Below are positions 24,869 to 31,969 of a stretch of DNA of 57,406 nucleotides, in pieces; position 1 is the stretch's first letter, and every line of letters begins with the position of its first letter. The translations under genes were made by a program, and so were the position numbers. The DNA is from Bacillota bacterium (GTDB lineage Bacteria > Bacillota > Clostridia > Christensenellales > UMGS416). The stretch is taken from positions 1 through 57,406 of the forward strand of contig JAEWRW010000019.1 in NCBI GenBank assembly GCA_023398815.1, written 5' to 3'. The notes below the pieces were generated by a model, which did no database searches, was not told the DNA's origin, and was given only the letters and a program-made list of their open reading frames with translations.

Positions 24869-25123
24869 TTGCTCGGTAGAGATGGTGCCGGCCCACAGGG
24901 GCTCGGAACAATGACAGGCAGAGGCCTGGGGCCATGTGCCGGCTCCCAATCGGTGGCACGGGGTTGCGGGTTGGGTCTTGGCCGCAGGAATGGCTTCCGG
25001 GGTGGCTTTGGCAGGGCATCTGCCGGCTGGCAGAGCTTGAACCAAAGAGAGGCGCTGCTGGAGCAGAAGGAACTCCTGCAGCGGCGCATTGCACTCATTG
25101 ACAAACAACTGACCGACGAGTAA
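24869..25123 (+). CDS. DUF5320 family protein (glycine-rich, redox/metal-cluster associated)
   Basis: This protein of about 84 residues has the family N-terminus GRDGAGPQGLGTMTGRGLG with PCAG, a glycine/arginine-rich middle and a C-terminal coiled coil (QREALLEQKELLQRRIALID). The TTG at 24869 is the best start because GGGAGGTGA lies six bases upstream and the encoded N-terminus matches the family. An ATG at 24833 would add residues encoded by the operator. DUF5320 genes commonly neighbour dinitrogenase-cofactor-like (NifX/NifB) small proteins in anaerobes, as here; the function is not established. Confidence 0.8.
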   Translation: MLGRDGAGPQGLGTMTGRGLGPCAGSQSVARGCGLGLGRRNGFRGGFGRASAGWQSLNQREALLEQKELLQRRIALIDKQLTDE

Positions 25124-25181
25124 CGCGCCGGGGAATGACCGGAGGACGCTCCGGTGGTTCCCCGCGACAATGGGGGAAAGA

Positions 25182-25697
25182 ATGCCAAGACCCAGAAAAT
25201 GGAGAAAAGTATGCTCCCTGCCCGAGCGAAACCGCTTCGGTCCCCTCGGTGGGATGGATGACGGGGAAAGCATCAACATGATGGTTGACGAATACGAGAC
25301 CATCCGGCTCATTGACCTGGAGGGATTTACCCAGGAGGAATGTGCCGCACACATGAACATCGCGCGCACAACCGTACAGGGTATCTACGACGCGGCGAGA
25401 AAGAAGCTGGCCGATTCCCTGGTGAATGGGAAAATGCTGTGGATTGAAGGCGGGGAATACAGGCTCTGCGACGGCATGGGGCCCGGCTGCAGCGGCAGAG
25501 GCTGCCACAGGCGACGCTGCGGCAGAGGGCACATGGACGACATGGAGGAGTATTGCCCCAGAGAACTGGCCAAGCTGCCGATTGACCCGAAACTCGCCAC
25601 AGCCTGTGACAAGGGTATGATCGAGCTGTATGAGGGTGCTTGGTTTGACAACGTGGCAGACTTGCTGGAAGCCGATGCCGGGGGCAAGCCACAATGA
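25182..25697 (+). CDS. DUF134 family DNA-binding protein
   Basis: This 171-residue protein has the family N-terminus MPRPRKWRKVC, the segment FGPLGG, and a sigma-like helix-turn-helix at about residues 43-90 (TIRLIDLEGFTQEECAAHM, IARTTVQGIYDAARKKLAD). The C-terminal half carries cysteine- and histidine-rich text (CSGRGCHRRRCGRGH), which could bind metal. DUF134 proteins are thought to regulate the redox/metal cassettes in which they occur; regulation of this operon is inference. GGGGGA precedes the ATG. The stop overlaps the next start as ATGA. Confidence 0.88.
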   Translation: MPRPRKWRKVCSLPERNRFGPLGGMDDGESINMMVDEYETIRLIDLEGFTQEECAAHMNIARTTVQGIYDAARKKLADSLVNGKMLWIEGGEYRLCDGMGPGCSGRGCHRRRCGRGHMDDMEEYCPRELAKLPIDPKLATACDKGMIELYEGAWFDNVADLLEADAGGKPQ

Positions 25698-26509
25698 GCC
25701 GCCATTGCGATAGGGCCAGGGAGCTGTTTGGGCAGGGCTACAACTGCGCGCAGTCGGTCTTCGCCGCGTTCTGCGACGAAACGGGCATGGACTTCGAGAC
25801 CGCTCTCAAGCTCTCCTCTTCCTTCGGCGGCGGCATGGGCAGGCTTCGCGAGGTCTGCGGGGCGGTCAGCGGCATGCTGATGGCGGCTGGCACGCTCTAT
25901 GGGTATGCGGACCCGAAAGACGACGAGGCCAAGGCGGAGCACTACCGGCTGGTACAGGCATTGGCGCTACGCTTCAAGGCCGAGAACGACTCGCTGATCT
26001 GCCGGGACTTGCTGGGCCTGACCGTGGAGCACGACGCCCCAACCCCTGAGAAAAGGACGGCAGGCTACTATCAAAAACGACCGTGTGCCGAGTACGTCGC
26101 GTGCGCGGCGCGAATACTGGATGAACACATCGAACACAAGGAGGAAGTGTCAATGATCGTAGCGGTAGCGAGTGAAGGAACCCAGGTGACGGAGCATTTC
26201 GGGCATTGCGAGGGGTTCCGCCTGTACCACGTGGAAAATATCCGGGTCGTGCGGAGCGAATCCATCGCCAACCCCGGTCACCGGCCTGGGTTCCTGCCAA
26301 ACTTCCTGCATGACAAGGGCGTCAATGTCATCATCTCGGGCGGGATGGGCGGCGGTGCCATCGACATCTTCAACGAAAAGAACATAGAGGTCATCGTGGG
26401 TGCAAGCGGCAGTGCCGATGAGGCGGTGGAATCCTACCTGAGCGGAACCCTAAAATCCACCGGGTCGGTTTGCCATGACCATCAGCATCACGATGAGTGT
26501 GGAGAATAA
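25694..26509 (+). CDS. C_GCAxxG_C_C protein fused to NifX-like (dinitrogenase cofactor) domain
   Basis: This 271-residue open frame joins two families that are usually separate genes. Residues 1-145 are a C_GCAxxG_C_C protein, with YNCAQSVFAAFC, FGGGMGRLREVCGAVSGM, a later CR, and CAEYVACAARIL. Residues 154-271 are a NifX/NifB-type iron-molybdenum cofactor domain (MIVAVASEGTQVTEHFGHC, VNVIISGGMGGGAIDIF) with a histidine-rich end (CHDHQHHDEC). An intact ribosome binding site, AAGGAGG, lies at 26138-26144, 8 bases before an in-frame ATG at 26153. The second domain may therefore also be made alone. Metal or Fe-S cluster handling is likely but not proven. Confidence 0.88.
   Translation: MSRHCDRARELFGQGYNCAQSVFAAFCDETGMDFETALKLSSSFGGGMGRLREVCGAVSGMLMAAGTLYGYADPKDDEAKAEHYRLVQALALRFKAENDSLICRDLLGLTVEHDAPTPEKRTAGYYQKRPCAEYVACAARILDEHIEHKEEVSMIVAVASEGTQVTEHFGHCEGFRLYHVENIRVVRSESIANPGHRPGFLPNFLHDKGVNVIISGGMGGGAIDIFNEKNIEVIVGASGSADEAVESYLSGTLKSTGSVCHDHQHHDECGE
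26153..26509 (+). CDS. Possible internal translation product: free NifX-like domain
   Basis: This is the in-frame internal start inside the 25694-26509 frame. AAGGAGG with 8-base spacing and the ATG match the ancestral start of stand-alone NifX-like proteins (MIVAVASEG), which are about 118 residues. Whether it is used cannot be seen from sequence. Confidence 0.45.
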   Translation: MIVAVASEGTQVTEHFGHCEGFRLYHVENIRVVRSESIANPGHRPGFLPNFLHDKGVNVIISGGMGGGAIDIFNEKNIEVIVGASGSADEAVESYLSGTLKSTGSVCHDHQHHDECGE

Positions 26510-26702
26510 ATGGTATAGACTCGCAAGGTGGCCCACCAAAGTCGGCGTCGACGGCCGTCTCAACCCAATACAGAAGCTCATCCATCACCAAACATCTGCA
26601 AGAATCCATCCCGGCACGACTGGTTTCGTACCTGTGTTCAAATTCCTTCGAGCGTTCCATGCAATATTGGCGTGCCGAATCCACAATGTTCTGATATATC
26701 AC
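26391..26702 (-). pseudogene. Small hypothetical gene, probably 3'-truncated
   Basis: A GTG at 26702 has AAGGA upstream and a good promoter with operator further up. The first 70 residues read like real protein (DSARQYCMERSKEFEHRYET, CRCLVMDELLYWVETAV). The remainder runs antisense into the end of the NifX-domain gene and has the odd composition of a shadow frame. The original 3' part may have been lost when the neighbouring genes were joined. I do not recognise the family. Confidence 0.4.
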
Positions 26703-26740
26703 GGTTCCGAATCCTTTCGGGAAGTGAGTTTCCTATTGAT

Positions 26741-26771
26741 AGTATAACACAATGACAACTGTCATTGTGAA
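26741..26771 (-). promoter_or_regulatory. 22-bp palindrome in a 19-bp-spaced promoter (MerR-like)
   Basis: CACAATGACA and TGTCATTGTG are perfect inverted arms around AC (26748-26769). On the minus strand TTCACA (26766-26771) and TATACT (26741-26746) are 19 bp apart, with the dyad filling the spacer. Long spacers with a central dyad are typical of MerR-activated promoters; a TetR-type repressor site is the alternative. Confidence 0.55.
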
Positions 26772-26788
26772 CGGCACGGAGGAGCGGA

Positions 26789-26823
26789 CAAAAAGAATCT
26801 GCCCCCCAGTTGGAAGGCAGATT
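26789..26823 (-). terminator. Terminator of the enolase-superfamily gene
   Basis: On the minus strand AATCTGCC pairs with GGCAGATT over a 12-nt loop, followed by CTTTTTG. Confidence 0.8.
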
Positions 26824-26860
26824 CCTGCATTTTGGCTCGTTCTCTCTTGCTTCGCCCGCG

Positions 26861-28009
26861 TTATAGGGAGGAGATCCGGCTGACCACCCCCGGGCGCGTC
26901 TCCAAATCATCATGCAGCGCAAGACCCAACCCCGGCGCGTCGCCCGGGTAAATGCTGCCGTTCTCAATGAAGAAGGGCGAGTCGGTGATCTCCGGGAACG
27001 ATCGGTAGCTGGCGCGCACGGTTTCCATCTCGATGGCGTTGGGGGTGGAGAGGTTGAAGTGGGCGCAGGCCTTGGTGAGCACCGGGCCGCCGCAGTTGTG
27101 GGTCGTCACCGGCACGCGGAAGGCGTCGGCGGCGGCGGCCACTTTGCGGCCTTCCGTGAGGCCTCCGGTCCAACTCAAGTCAATCATGGCAATGTCTGCC
27201 GCCCCGGCCTGAAAGAGCGGGATGTACTGCATGCGGGTGCAGAGCCGCTCACTGGCCAGCAGCGGCACGGCGATCTTCTCACGCAGGCGGCGGAGGTTCT
27301 CCACGTCGTCCACCAGCATGGGGTCCTCCAGCCATTTGATGTTGTACTCCTCACACGCCCGGGCGATGCGGATGGCGCTGGGCAGGTTCCACAGGCCGTG
27401 GCACTCCAGGCAGATCTCCATTTGGTCACCCACGGCGTCGCGGATTTTCTTGAGCGGCGCCAGGCCCTGCCGAAGGTCGTCGGCGGAGACTGCCTGGCCA
27501 TTGGTGCGGGCGGCGTAGGGGTCCAGCGGCCAAATCTTCATGGCGTGGATGCCGCTGGCCAGCAGGTCCTGCGCCAAGGTGTCGGCATCGTTGAGGAACC
27601 ACTCATTGTCCGCTCGGCCGGTGATGCGCCCGTTGTGGGTGCCGCAGGTGTTGTAGAGGGTCACCCGCTCCCGCACGCGGCCGCCCAGCAGCGCCCACAC
27701 GGGCTTGCCACAGGCCTGGCCTAAGAGGTCCCACAGGGCCATGTCGAGGGCGCTCAGCGCGCGCATCTCAGCCCCGGCCACGCCCTGCAGGTTGATTTTG
27801 CGGTAGAGCCGCTCCCACAGGGCTTCGAGGTCCCCGGCGTCCCGGCCCAGCACGTCCGGCGCGCAGAAGTCGTGCACCGCGCCGGCCACCACCGCCGGCC
27901 AGTTGGTCGATTCACCCAGGCCGCTTAGGCCCTCGTCGGTGTCCACCCGCAGGAAGACGGACAGCGGGTACTCAGGAACCAGCATGGTCGTGAGCTTCGT
28001 GATCTTCAT
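26861..28009 (-). CDS. Mandelate racemase/enolase-superfamily sugar-acid dehydratase
   Basis: This 382-residue enzyme has the muconate lactonising-like N-terminal domain and a TIM barrel. Visible metal ligands are E in ICLECHG, E in WLEDPM and E in LASERL. The general-base histidine is in VTTHNCGG, paired with D in AMIDLSWTGG. The ExH pair in ECHG recalls galactonate dehydratase (DxHG) rather than mandelate racemase, so a sugar-acid dehydratase is likely. The substrate cannot be fixed; L-rhamnonate or D-galactonate are guesses. GGGAGG precedes the ATG at 28009. It is a single gene with its own terminator. Confidence 0.88.
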   Translation of the reverse strand: MKITKLTTMLVPEYPLSVFLRVDTDEGLSGLGESTNWPAVVAGAVHDFCAPDVLGRDAGDLEALWERLYRKINLQGVAGAEMRALSALDMALWDLLGQACGKPVWALLGGRVRERVTLYNTCGTHNGRITGRADNEWFLNDADTLAQDLLASGIHAMKIWPLDPYAARTNGQAVSADDLRQGLAPLKKIRDAVGDQMEICLECHGLWNLPSAIRIARACEEYNIKWLEDPMLVDDVENLRRLREKIAVPLLASERLCTRMQYIPLFQAGAADIAMIDLSWTGGLTEGRKVAAAADAFRVPVTTHNCGGPVLTKACAHFNLSTPNAIEMETVRASYRSFPEITDSPFFIENGSIYPGDAPGLGLALHDDLETRPGVVSRISSL

Positions 28010-28206
28010 GACGTACCTCCCCAACGCGTGTGGCCGGGCAGCCCGGCCCGTGACGCCCCCATCTTAGCACGCCCCGTGGGGCCGCACAAGGCTGGTGGAG
28101 ACAGGGGACGCATCGTCCTCGGTTGAGAAGGAGCGGCAATGGAAAGAATGGGAACAAAACGATCTCTAAAACCGTCTGACAGGCATCGGATGGAGGGGTG
28201 GGAACG

Positions 28207-29205
28207 ATGCGGGTGACGAAAACGATCCTGGTTGTGTCGCTGGCGGCGTTGCTGGCCGGCTGTGGTGCGCCAGTGGTTTCGCCGCCGGCCAGCACCGGTG
28301 AAGGGCTGCCGGTGGCCACCGAGGAGTGGAAGCTTCGCCTGCCCCACTCCACGCCGGGGGGCAGTGGGCAGACGGCTCGCCCGCTGGACCCCAAGGAACA
28401 GACGGTGCCAGCCATGGCCACCCTGACGGTGGCGGGGTACGGCGGCGAGACGGGCATCGAGTTGACCGGGCAGGAGATCGCCCGGATGGACGCGTTGCAG
28501 GCCGACGTGGGGCGGCGGGTCAATCTGGAGGAAGCCGAGGCTGCCGGTGGGGACGAGCGGTTTTTCCACACGGGCTTGTGGCTTCGCTGGAACCACTATG
28601 AGGATGCCCACGGCGCGGTAGACCCCATGCTGCAGGGGTATGACGTGCTGATGAATGGGCGGGGTGAGGTGCTGCTCAACAACGGCAAGGCCGAGGCCGA
28701 GGTGCAGACGGCGCTGGGGCGGTATCTCATGGCGTTGGCACGGGAGCGCACCGAGTGGGACTGCGTGCCGCACGCAGACCTTGCCGACCTGCGCGGGGCC
28801 CGGTTTAGGTGGGGCAACAGCGAGCCAAAGGAGCTCAATGCCCAGGAACTGGAACGGCTGGAAGCGCTGCTGGCCGGTGCCGCCTACACCTGCAACCCGC
28901 CGGAGGTGGGGGCAACGGTCAGCGGTTTGGTCGTCACCACTGCCCAGGGGGGCCCCTATGAATTGACCTTCGCCGCCGACTGCGACATCATCGGCCTGGG
29001 CACCTGCGTCTGGTACGACTACGGCCCCGGCGAGGGGGTGGATCGCCGGGCGGAGCTCTTTGAGCTGCTGGGGTTGCCCCCGCCCGATTGGCCCACAGCT
29101 CAAGAGGAAACGGGCGGAGACAAAGGATTCATCTTTTTGCCACTGGTTTTCGGTGACCGGGCAACGATCTTCTCCATGATGAGGTTGCCTGCTCTATCAG
29201 GATAA
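28207..29205 (+). CDS. Lipoprotein of unknown function
   Basis: This 332-residue protein has a lipoprotein signal (ILVVSLAALLAGC, lipidated Cys near residue 20) and then an unstructured linker. I do not recognise the mature part. It contains GQEIARMDALQADVGRRVN, GYDVLMNGRGEVLLNNGKAE and GTCVWYDYGPGEG. GGAGGGG about 10 bases upstream supports ATG 28207 over GTG 28198. The next gene, also secreted and unknown, lies 82 bp downstream, and the two may form an envelope pair. Confidence 0.75.
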   Translation: MRVTKTILVVSLAALLAGCGAPVVSPPASTGEGLPVATEEWKLRLPHSTPGGSGQTARPLDPKEQTVPAMATLTVAGYGGETGIELTGQEIARMDALQADVGRRVNLEEAEAAGGDERFFHTGLWLRWNHYEDAHGAVDPMLQGYDVLMNGRGEVLLNNGKAEAEVQTALGRYLMALARERTEWDCVPHADLADLRGARFRWGNSEPKELNAQELERLEALLAGAAYTCNPPEVGATVSGLVVTTAQGGPYELTFAADCDIIGLGTCVWYDYGPGEGVDRRAELFELLGLPPPDWPTAQEETGGDKGFIFLPLVFGDRATIFSMMRLPALSG

Positions 29206-29287
29206 ATGTTGTTCTCAAAAGTTGTTGTTGCAATCGACAATTTCATATAGTATGCAAGAGAAGAGTATGCGGAGCGGGGGCGGTTCC

Positions 29288-30154
29288 ATGCGGCGGTGGG
29301 CGGCAATTTTGCTGTTGGCGGCGGTGCTGGCGGTGGCAGGGGGAACCCGGTCAAGTGCGGCCTTCGCACCCTATCACACGCTGTGGCAGGTGGCCCAGCG
29401 TGCCGTGGACGGCCGCACTGGGGAGTCGCCGGAGCAGGCCGCCGCGCGCCTGTGGGCGGAGGAGGCCGCTGCCTTGTCATGGGACTTGGATCAGGATGCC
29501 CCCCAGGAGCACCCAAACCTGACCTGGGAGATGGTGCGGGACGCTGATTCCTTTGTGGTGCTGCCCACCGTGTCCTTGGGCAACGACCCCACGCCCGGGG
29601 TAGAAGGTCTGGTGGCCGCCTTCCGCAGCAAAGGAGAGTACCGGGTGCTTGCCCGCTGGCGGGGCACTCCGGTGGGGGAGATGGAACTGGACTATGAGGA
29701 TGGCGCGTACCATCTGAATATGATCGGTGGGTGCGACGGCGCTCGGGTCGTTTGGCAGGCGCTTCATCGAGCGGGTACGCTGGATCCCCACGCCCTTTTC
29801 GCCTATGTGCTAATGGAAGACTATATCGTCCACACCGATAGTGCGTTAACGCTGGCACTCTATGGCGCGGCGACGCTGATGAGCGAGGAAGCCGTTGCCG
29901 ACGGCAGTGTGGCTTGGGCGGCGTTGGCTGCCGCTCTGCGTGCCGAATTTGACAGTGCGGCCCAGCACCCCGGGGTCATCGGCGGGGGTGGCGTGGGCCA
30001 GGGGGATACTGGGGACAGTCCGGTTTGGGGTGGCCCGGCACTGGCGGGGTGCCTGGGGGGCATTCTGCTGCTGTCGGTGGCCTCCACGGTGCGGCGCGTG
30101 GCCGGGAGTAGGGGCGGGCGGCGGAACAATGTGCACACATTCCCCACAGCCTGA
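29288..30154 (+). CDS. Secreted, C-terminally membrane-anchored protein of unknown function
   Basis: This protein of about 288 residues has a signal peptide (AAILLLAAVLAVAGG), an external region of about 200 residues and a C-terminal membrane segment (ALAGCLGGILLLSVAST) with a basic tail (RRVAGSRGGRR). Motifs such as GRTGESPEQAAARLWAEEAA and VWQALHRAGTLDPHALFAYV suggest helices. I cannot name a family. The start is uncertain: a weak promoter (TTGTTG at 29222, TATAGT at 29246, 18 bp apart) makes ATG 29288 more likely than ATG 29267. It lies alone or in a pair with the preceding lipoprotein gene. Confidence 0.7.
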   Translation: MRRWAAILLLAAVLAVAGGTRSSAAFAPYHTLWQVAQRAVDGRTGESPEQAAARLWAEEAAALSWDLDQDAPQEHPNLTWEMVRDADSFVVLPTVSLGNDPTPGVEGLVAAFRSKGEYRVLARWRGTPVGEMELDYEDGAYHLNMIGGCDGARVVWQALHRAGTLDPHALFAYVLMEDYIVHTDSALTLALYGAATLMSEEAVADGSVAWAALAAALRAEFDSAAQHPGVIGGGGVGQGDTGDSPVWGGPALAGCLGGILLLSVASTVRRVAGSRGGRRNNVHTFPTA

Positions 30155-30213
30155 GACAGTGGGAAACACAAAGCTGGCGAGGAGGGCATCCCCGACCGAC
30201 TTTTGTTTCTGCG

Positions 30214-30765
30214 TCACTCCCCCAGTAGCGCCTGTGCCAGCGCGGCCAGCTGCTCCAAAGCCCCGGCGTCCTGCAGGGCGGGCAGGTCGTCGGTGTGCAG
30301 GCTGGCAGCCTCCCCCGCAAGCGGCGCGTTCATCAGCTTGAGCAGTGTGCGGGCGGTGGAGCGCGCCTTGGTAAGGTCGGTGCTGTCGCCGCCGCCCACC
30401 AGGATGAGCCCGCCGCGTTTGGGTTTCAGGGTCACCGGTTGGTCCCGTTTGTATTTGGCGGCGTAGTAGGTCTGCAGGCGGCTGCCGAAGTTCAATAGCC
30501 CGCCGGTGACCTCGGAAAAGTACAGGGGAGAACCCAGCACCACCGCGTCCACTTCGTCGAGCAGCCGGTAGACGGCCTGAAAACCGTCGTCAATGGCGCA
30601 GCCCTCGTGCTGCCAGCACCAGCGGCAGTCCGTGCAGTGGCCAAACCGCGGGTCGTAGGCCTGCAGCAGCACGGTTTCACCGGGCAGGCCTTCGGCCAGC
30701 CGCTCCAGTAACTCTGCCGTGTTGCCGTGGGGCCGGGGGGAGCCGTTTACCAGCAGCGTCTTCAT
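30214..30765 (-). CDS. NADPH-dependent FMN reductase / iron-sulfur flavoprotein-like
   Basis: This 183-residue flavodoxin-fold protein starts MKTLLVNGSPRPHGNTAELL, the FMN phosphate loop. It has the cysteine cluster HCTDCRWCWQHEGC typical of iron-sulfur flavoproteins and LGSPLYFSEVTGGLL for the FMN ring. AAAGGAG lies 5 bases before the ATG. It is the second gene of a minus-strand pair, 11 bp after a GNAT gene. Another protein of the same family is encoded at 46730. Confidence 0.88.
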   Translation of the reverse strand: MKTLLVNGSPRPHGNTAELLERLAEGLPGETVLLQAYDPRFGHCTDCRWCWQHEGCAIDDGFQAVYRLLDEVDAVVLGSPLYFSEVTGGLLNFGSRLQTYYAAKYKRDQPVTLKPKRGGLILVGGGDSTDLTKARSTARTLLKLMNAPLAGEAASLHTDDLPALQDAGALEQLAALAQALLGE

Positions 30766-30776
30766 GGCGTCTCCTT

Positions 30777-31673
30777 TCAGCGGGCCTCCCAGAATGTCTC
30801 GTTGACGACGGGGTAGAAGCCCAGGCGGTAGTAGAACTCCTGCGAGGAGCCCACGACGGCGAAACGTGCGCCTAGCGCCCCGCAACGGCGCACACCTTCC
30901 AGCACGGCGGCCCGGCCCAGGCCGAGCTTACGATAATCGGGATCGGTAGCGACCGGCTCCACCAGAGCGGCGGCGGTGCCCGGCTCGTACCACATGCCGC
31001 ACACCGATACGAAGTCCCCGTTGGGGGCGACAACCGCGATATCGAGGCTGTTGTTCTTGTGAGGGCCGCCGAAGGACCGGCGGCGTTCGAGCAGGTGCTC
31101 TTCGCCCTCCGGCGGCTCGCCGGGGTGGTTGAAGCCCCGCCACAGCACCCGGTGCAGCGCCGCGGCATCAAAGCGTTCCTGCAGGCTCACCACTGAGAAC
31201 CCTTCCGGCAGGGTGTAAGCGGTGGCCTCCGGCGTGATGTCGAGGCGCGCCAGCTGCTCCTTGTCCCCGGTGGCGTGCCACCCCCGTGCGCGGGCGGCCT
31301 GCTCGGTGGCCAGGTCGCCATCGGCCAGGAGCGCCCGCACGCGGCCTTCGTCGTCGGTCAGGTGCTCTCGGGCGTAGTCGAGCATCGCCGGTTTCAAGTG
31401 TCCATACCCCGGCGCCACGGGCAGCCACGCCCAGCCCGGCCCCTGTTCGTAAGTCGCCAGCGCCACGATGCGCCCGTCGTCCTCCCACACGCCGATGCGG
31501 TGGAGCTGGGTGGTGTCCAGGTAGGGGAGCGAGAAACCCCACTCCCACCGGCCCCAGTGGAACCCCAGGGCCGCGGGGTTGCGCTCGCCCAGGTCGACGA
31601 GGAACGCCCGCACCCGGTGGAAGTCTTCGGTGAAGCCCGGTTCGCCGGTGTACTGCCGTTGTGAAATGGCCAT
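30777..31673 (-). CDS. GNAT family acetyltransferase (two-domain)
   Basis: This 298-residue protein has a C-terminal GNAT fold with acetyl-CoA motif A, VATDPDYRKLGLGRAAV, at about residues 239-255, and the closing FYYRLGFYPVVNE. The N-terminal half (WEDDGRIVALATYEQGPGWAW, REHLTDDEGRVRALLAD) looks like a second, degenerate GNAT domain. GGAGG precedes the ATG. The acceptor is unknown. Confidence 0.88.
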   Translation of the reverse strand: MAISQRQYTGEPGFTEDFHRVRAFLVDLGERNPAALGFHWGRWEWGFSLPYLDTTQLHRIGVWEDDGRIVALATYEQGPGWAWLPVAPGYGHLKPAMLDYAREHLTDDEGRVRALLADGDLATEQAARARGWHATGDKEQLARLDITPEATAYTLPEGFSVVSLQERFDAAALHRVLWRGFNHPGEPPEGEEHLLERRRSFGGPHKNNSLDIAVVAPNGDFVSVCGMWYEPGTAAALVEPVATDPDYRKLGLGRAAVLEGVRRCGALGARFAVVGSSQEFYYRLGFYPVVNETFWEAR

Positions 31674-31969
31674 GCTGTGCCCTCCTAATCAAAAATCCTT
31701 CTCCGCTGCCGGAAAAGGATTGCACACAGCAAGCACACGGCTGCCAAGGCAGCCTGAGGTGTTCCGCGATTCGCAACCCGCACCGACAGCGCCGCCGGCC
31801 CGACCGTTGGCCGAGCCTGCCGTTGTCCTCCTGCAGGTTATCGAATCATCCTTCCACCCCTTTCGTCACCATCTTAACCGCCGGCCCCGCCGCTGTCAAC
31901 GCCCGTTTACGGCAGGAAAACCGCGCCGCCCGTCCAATACTACTGGTACCAACCAAGAGGAGGCGTCCC

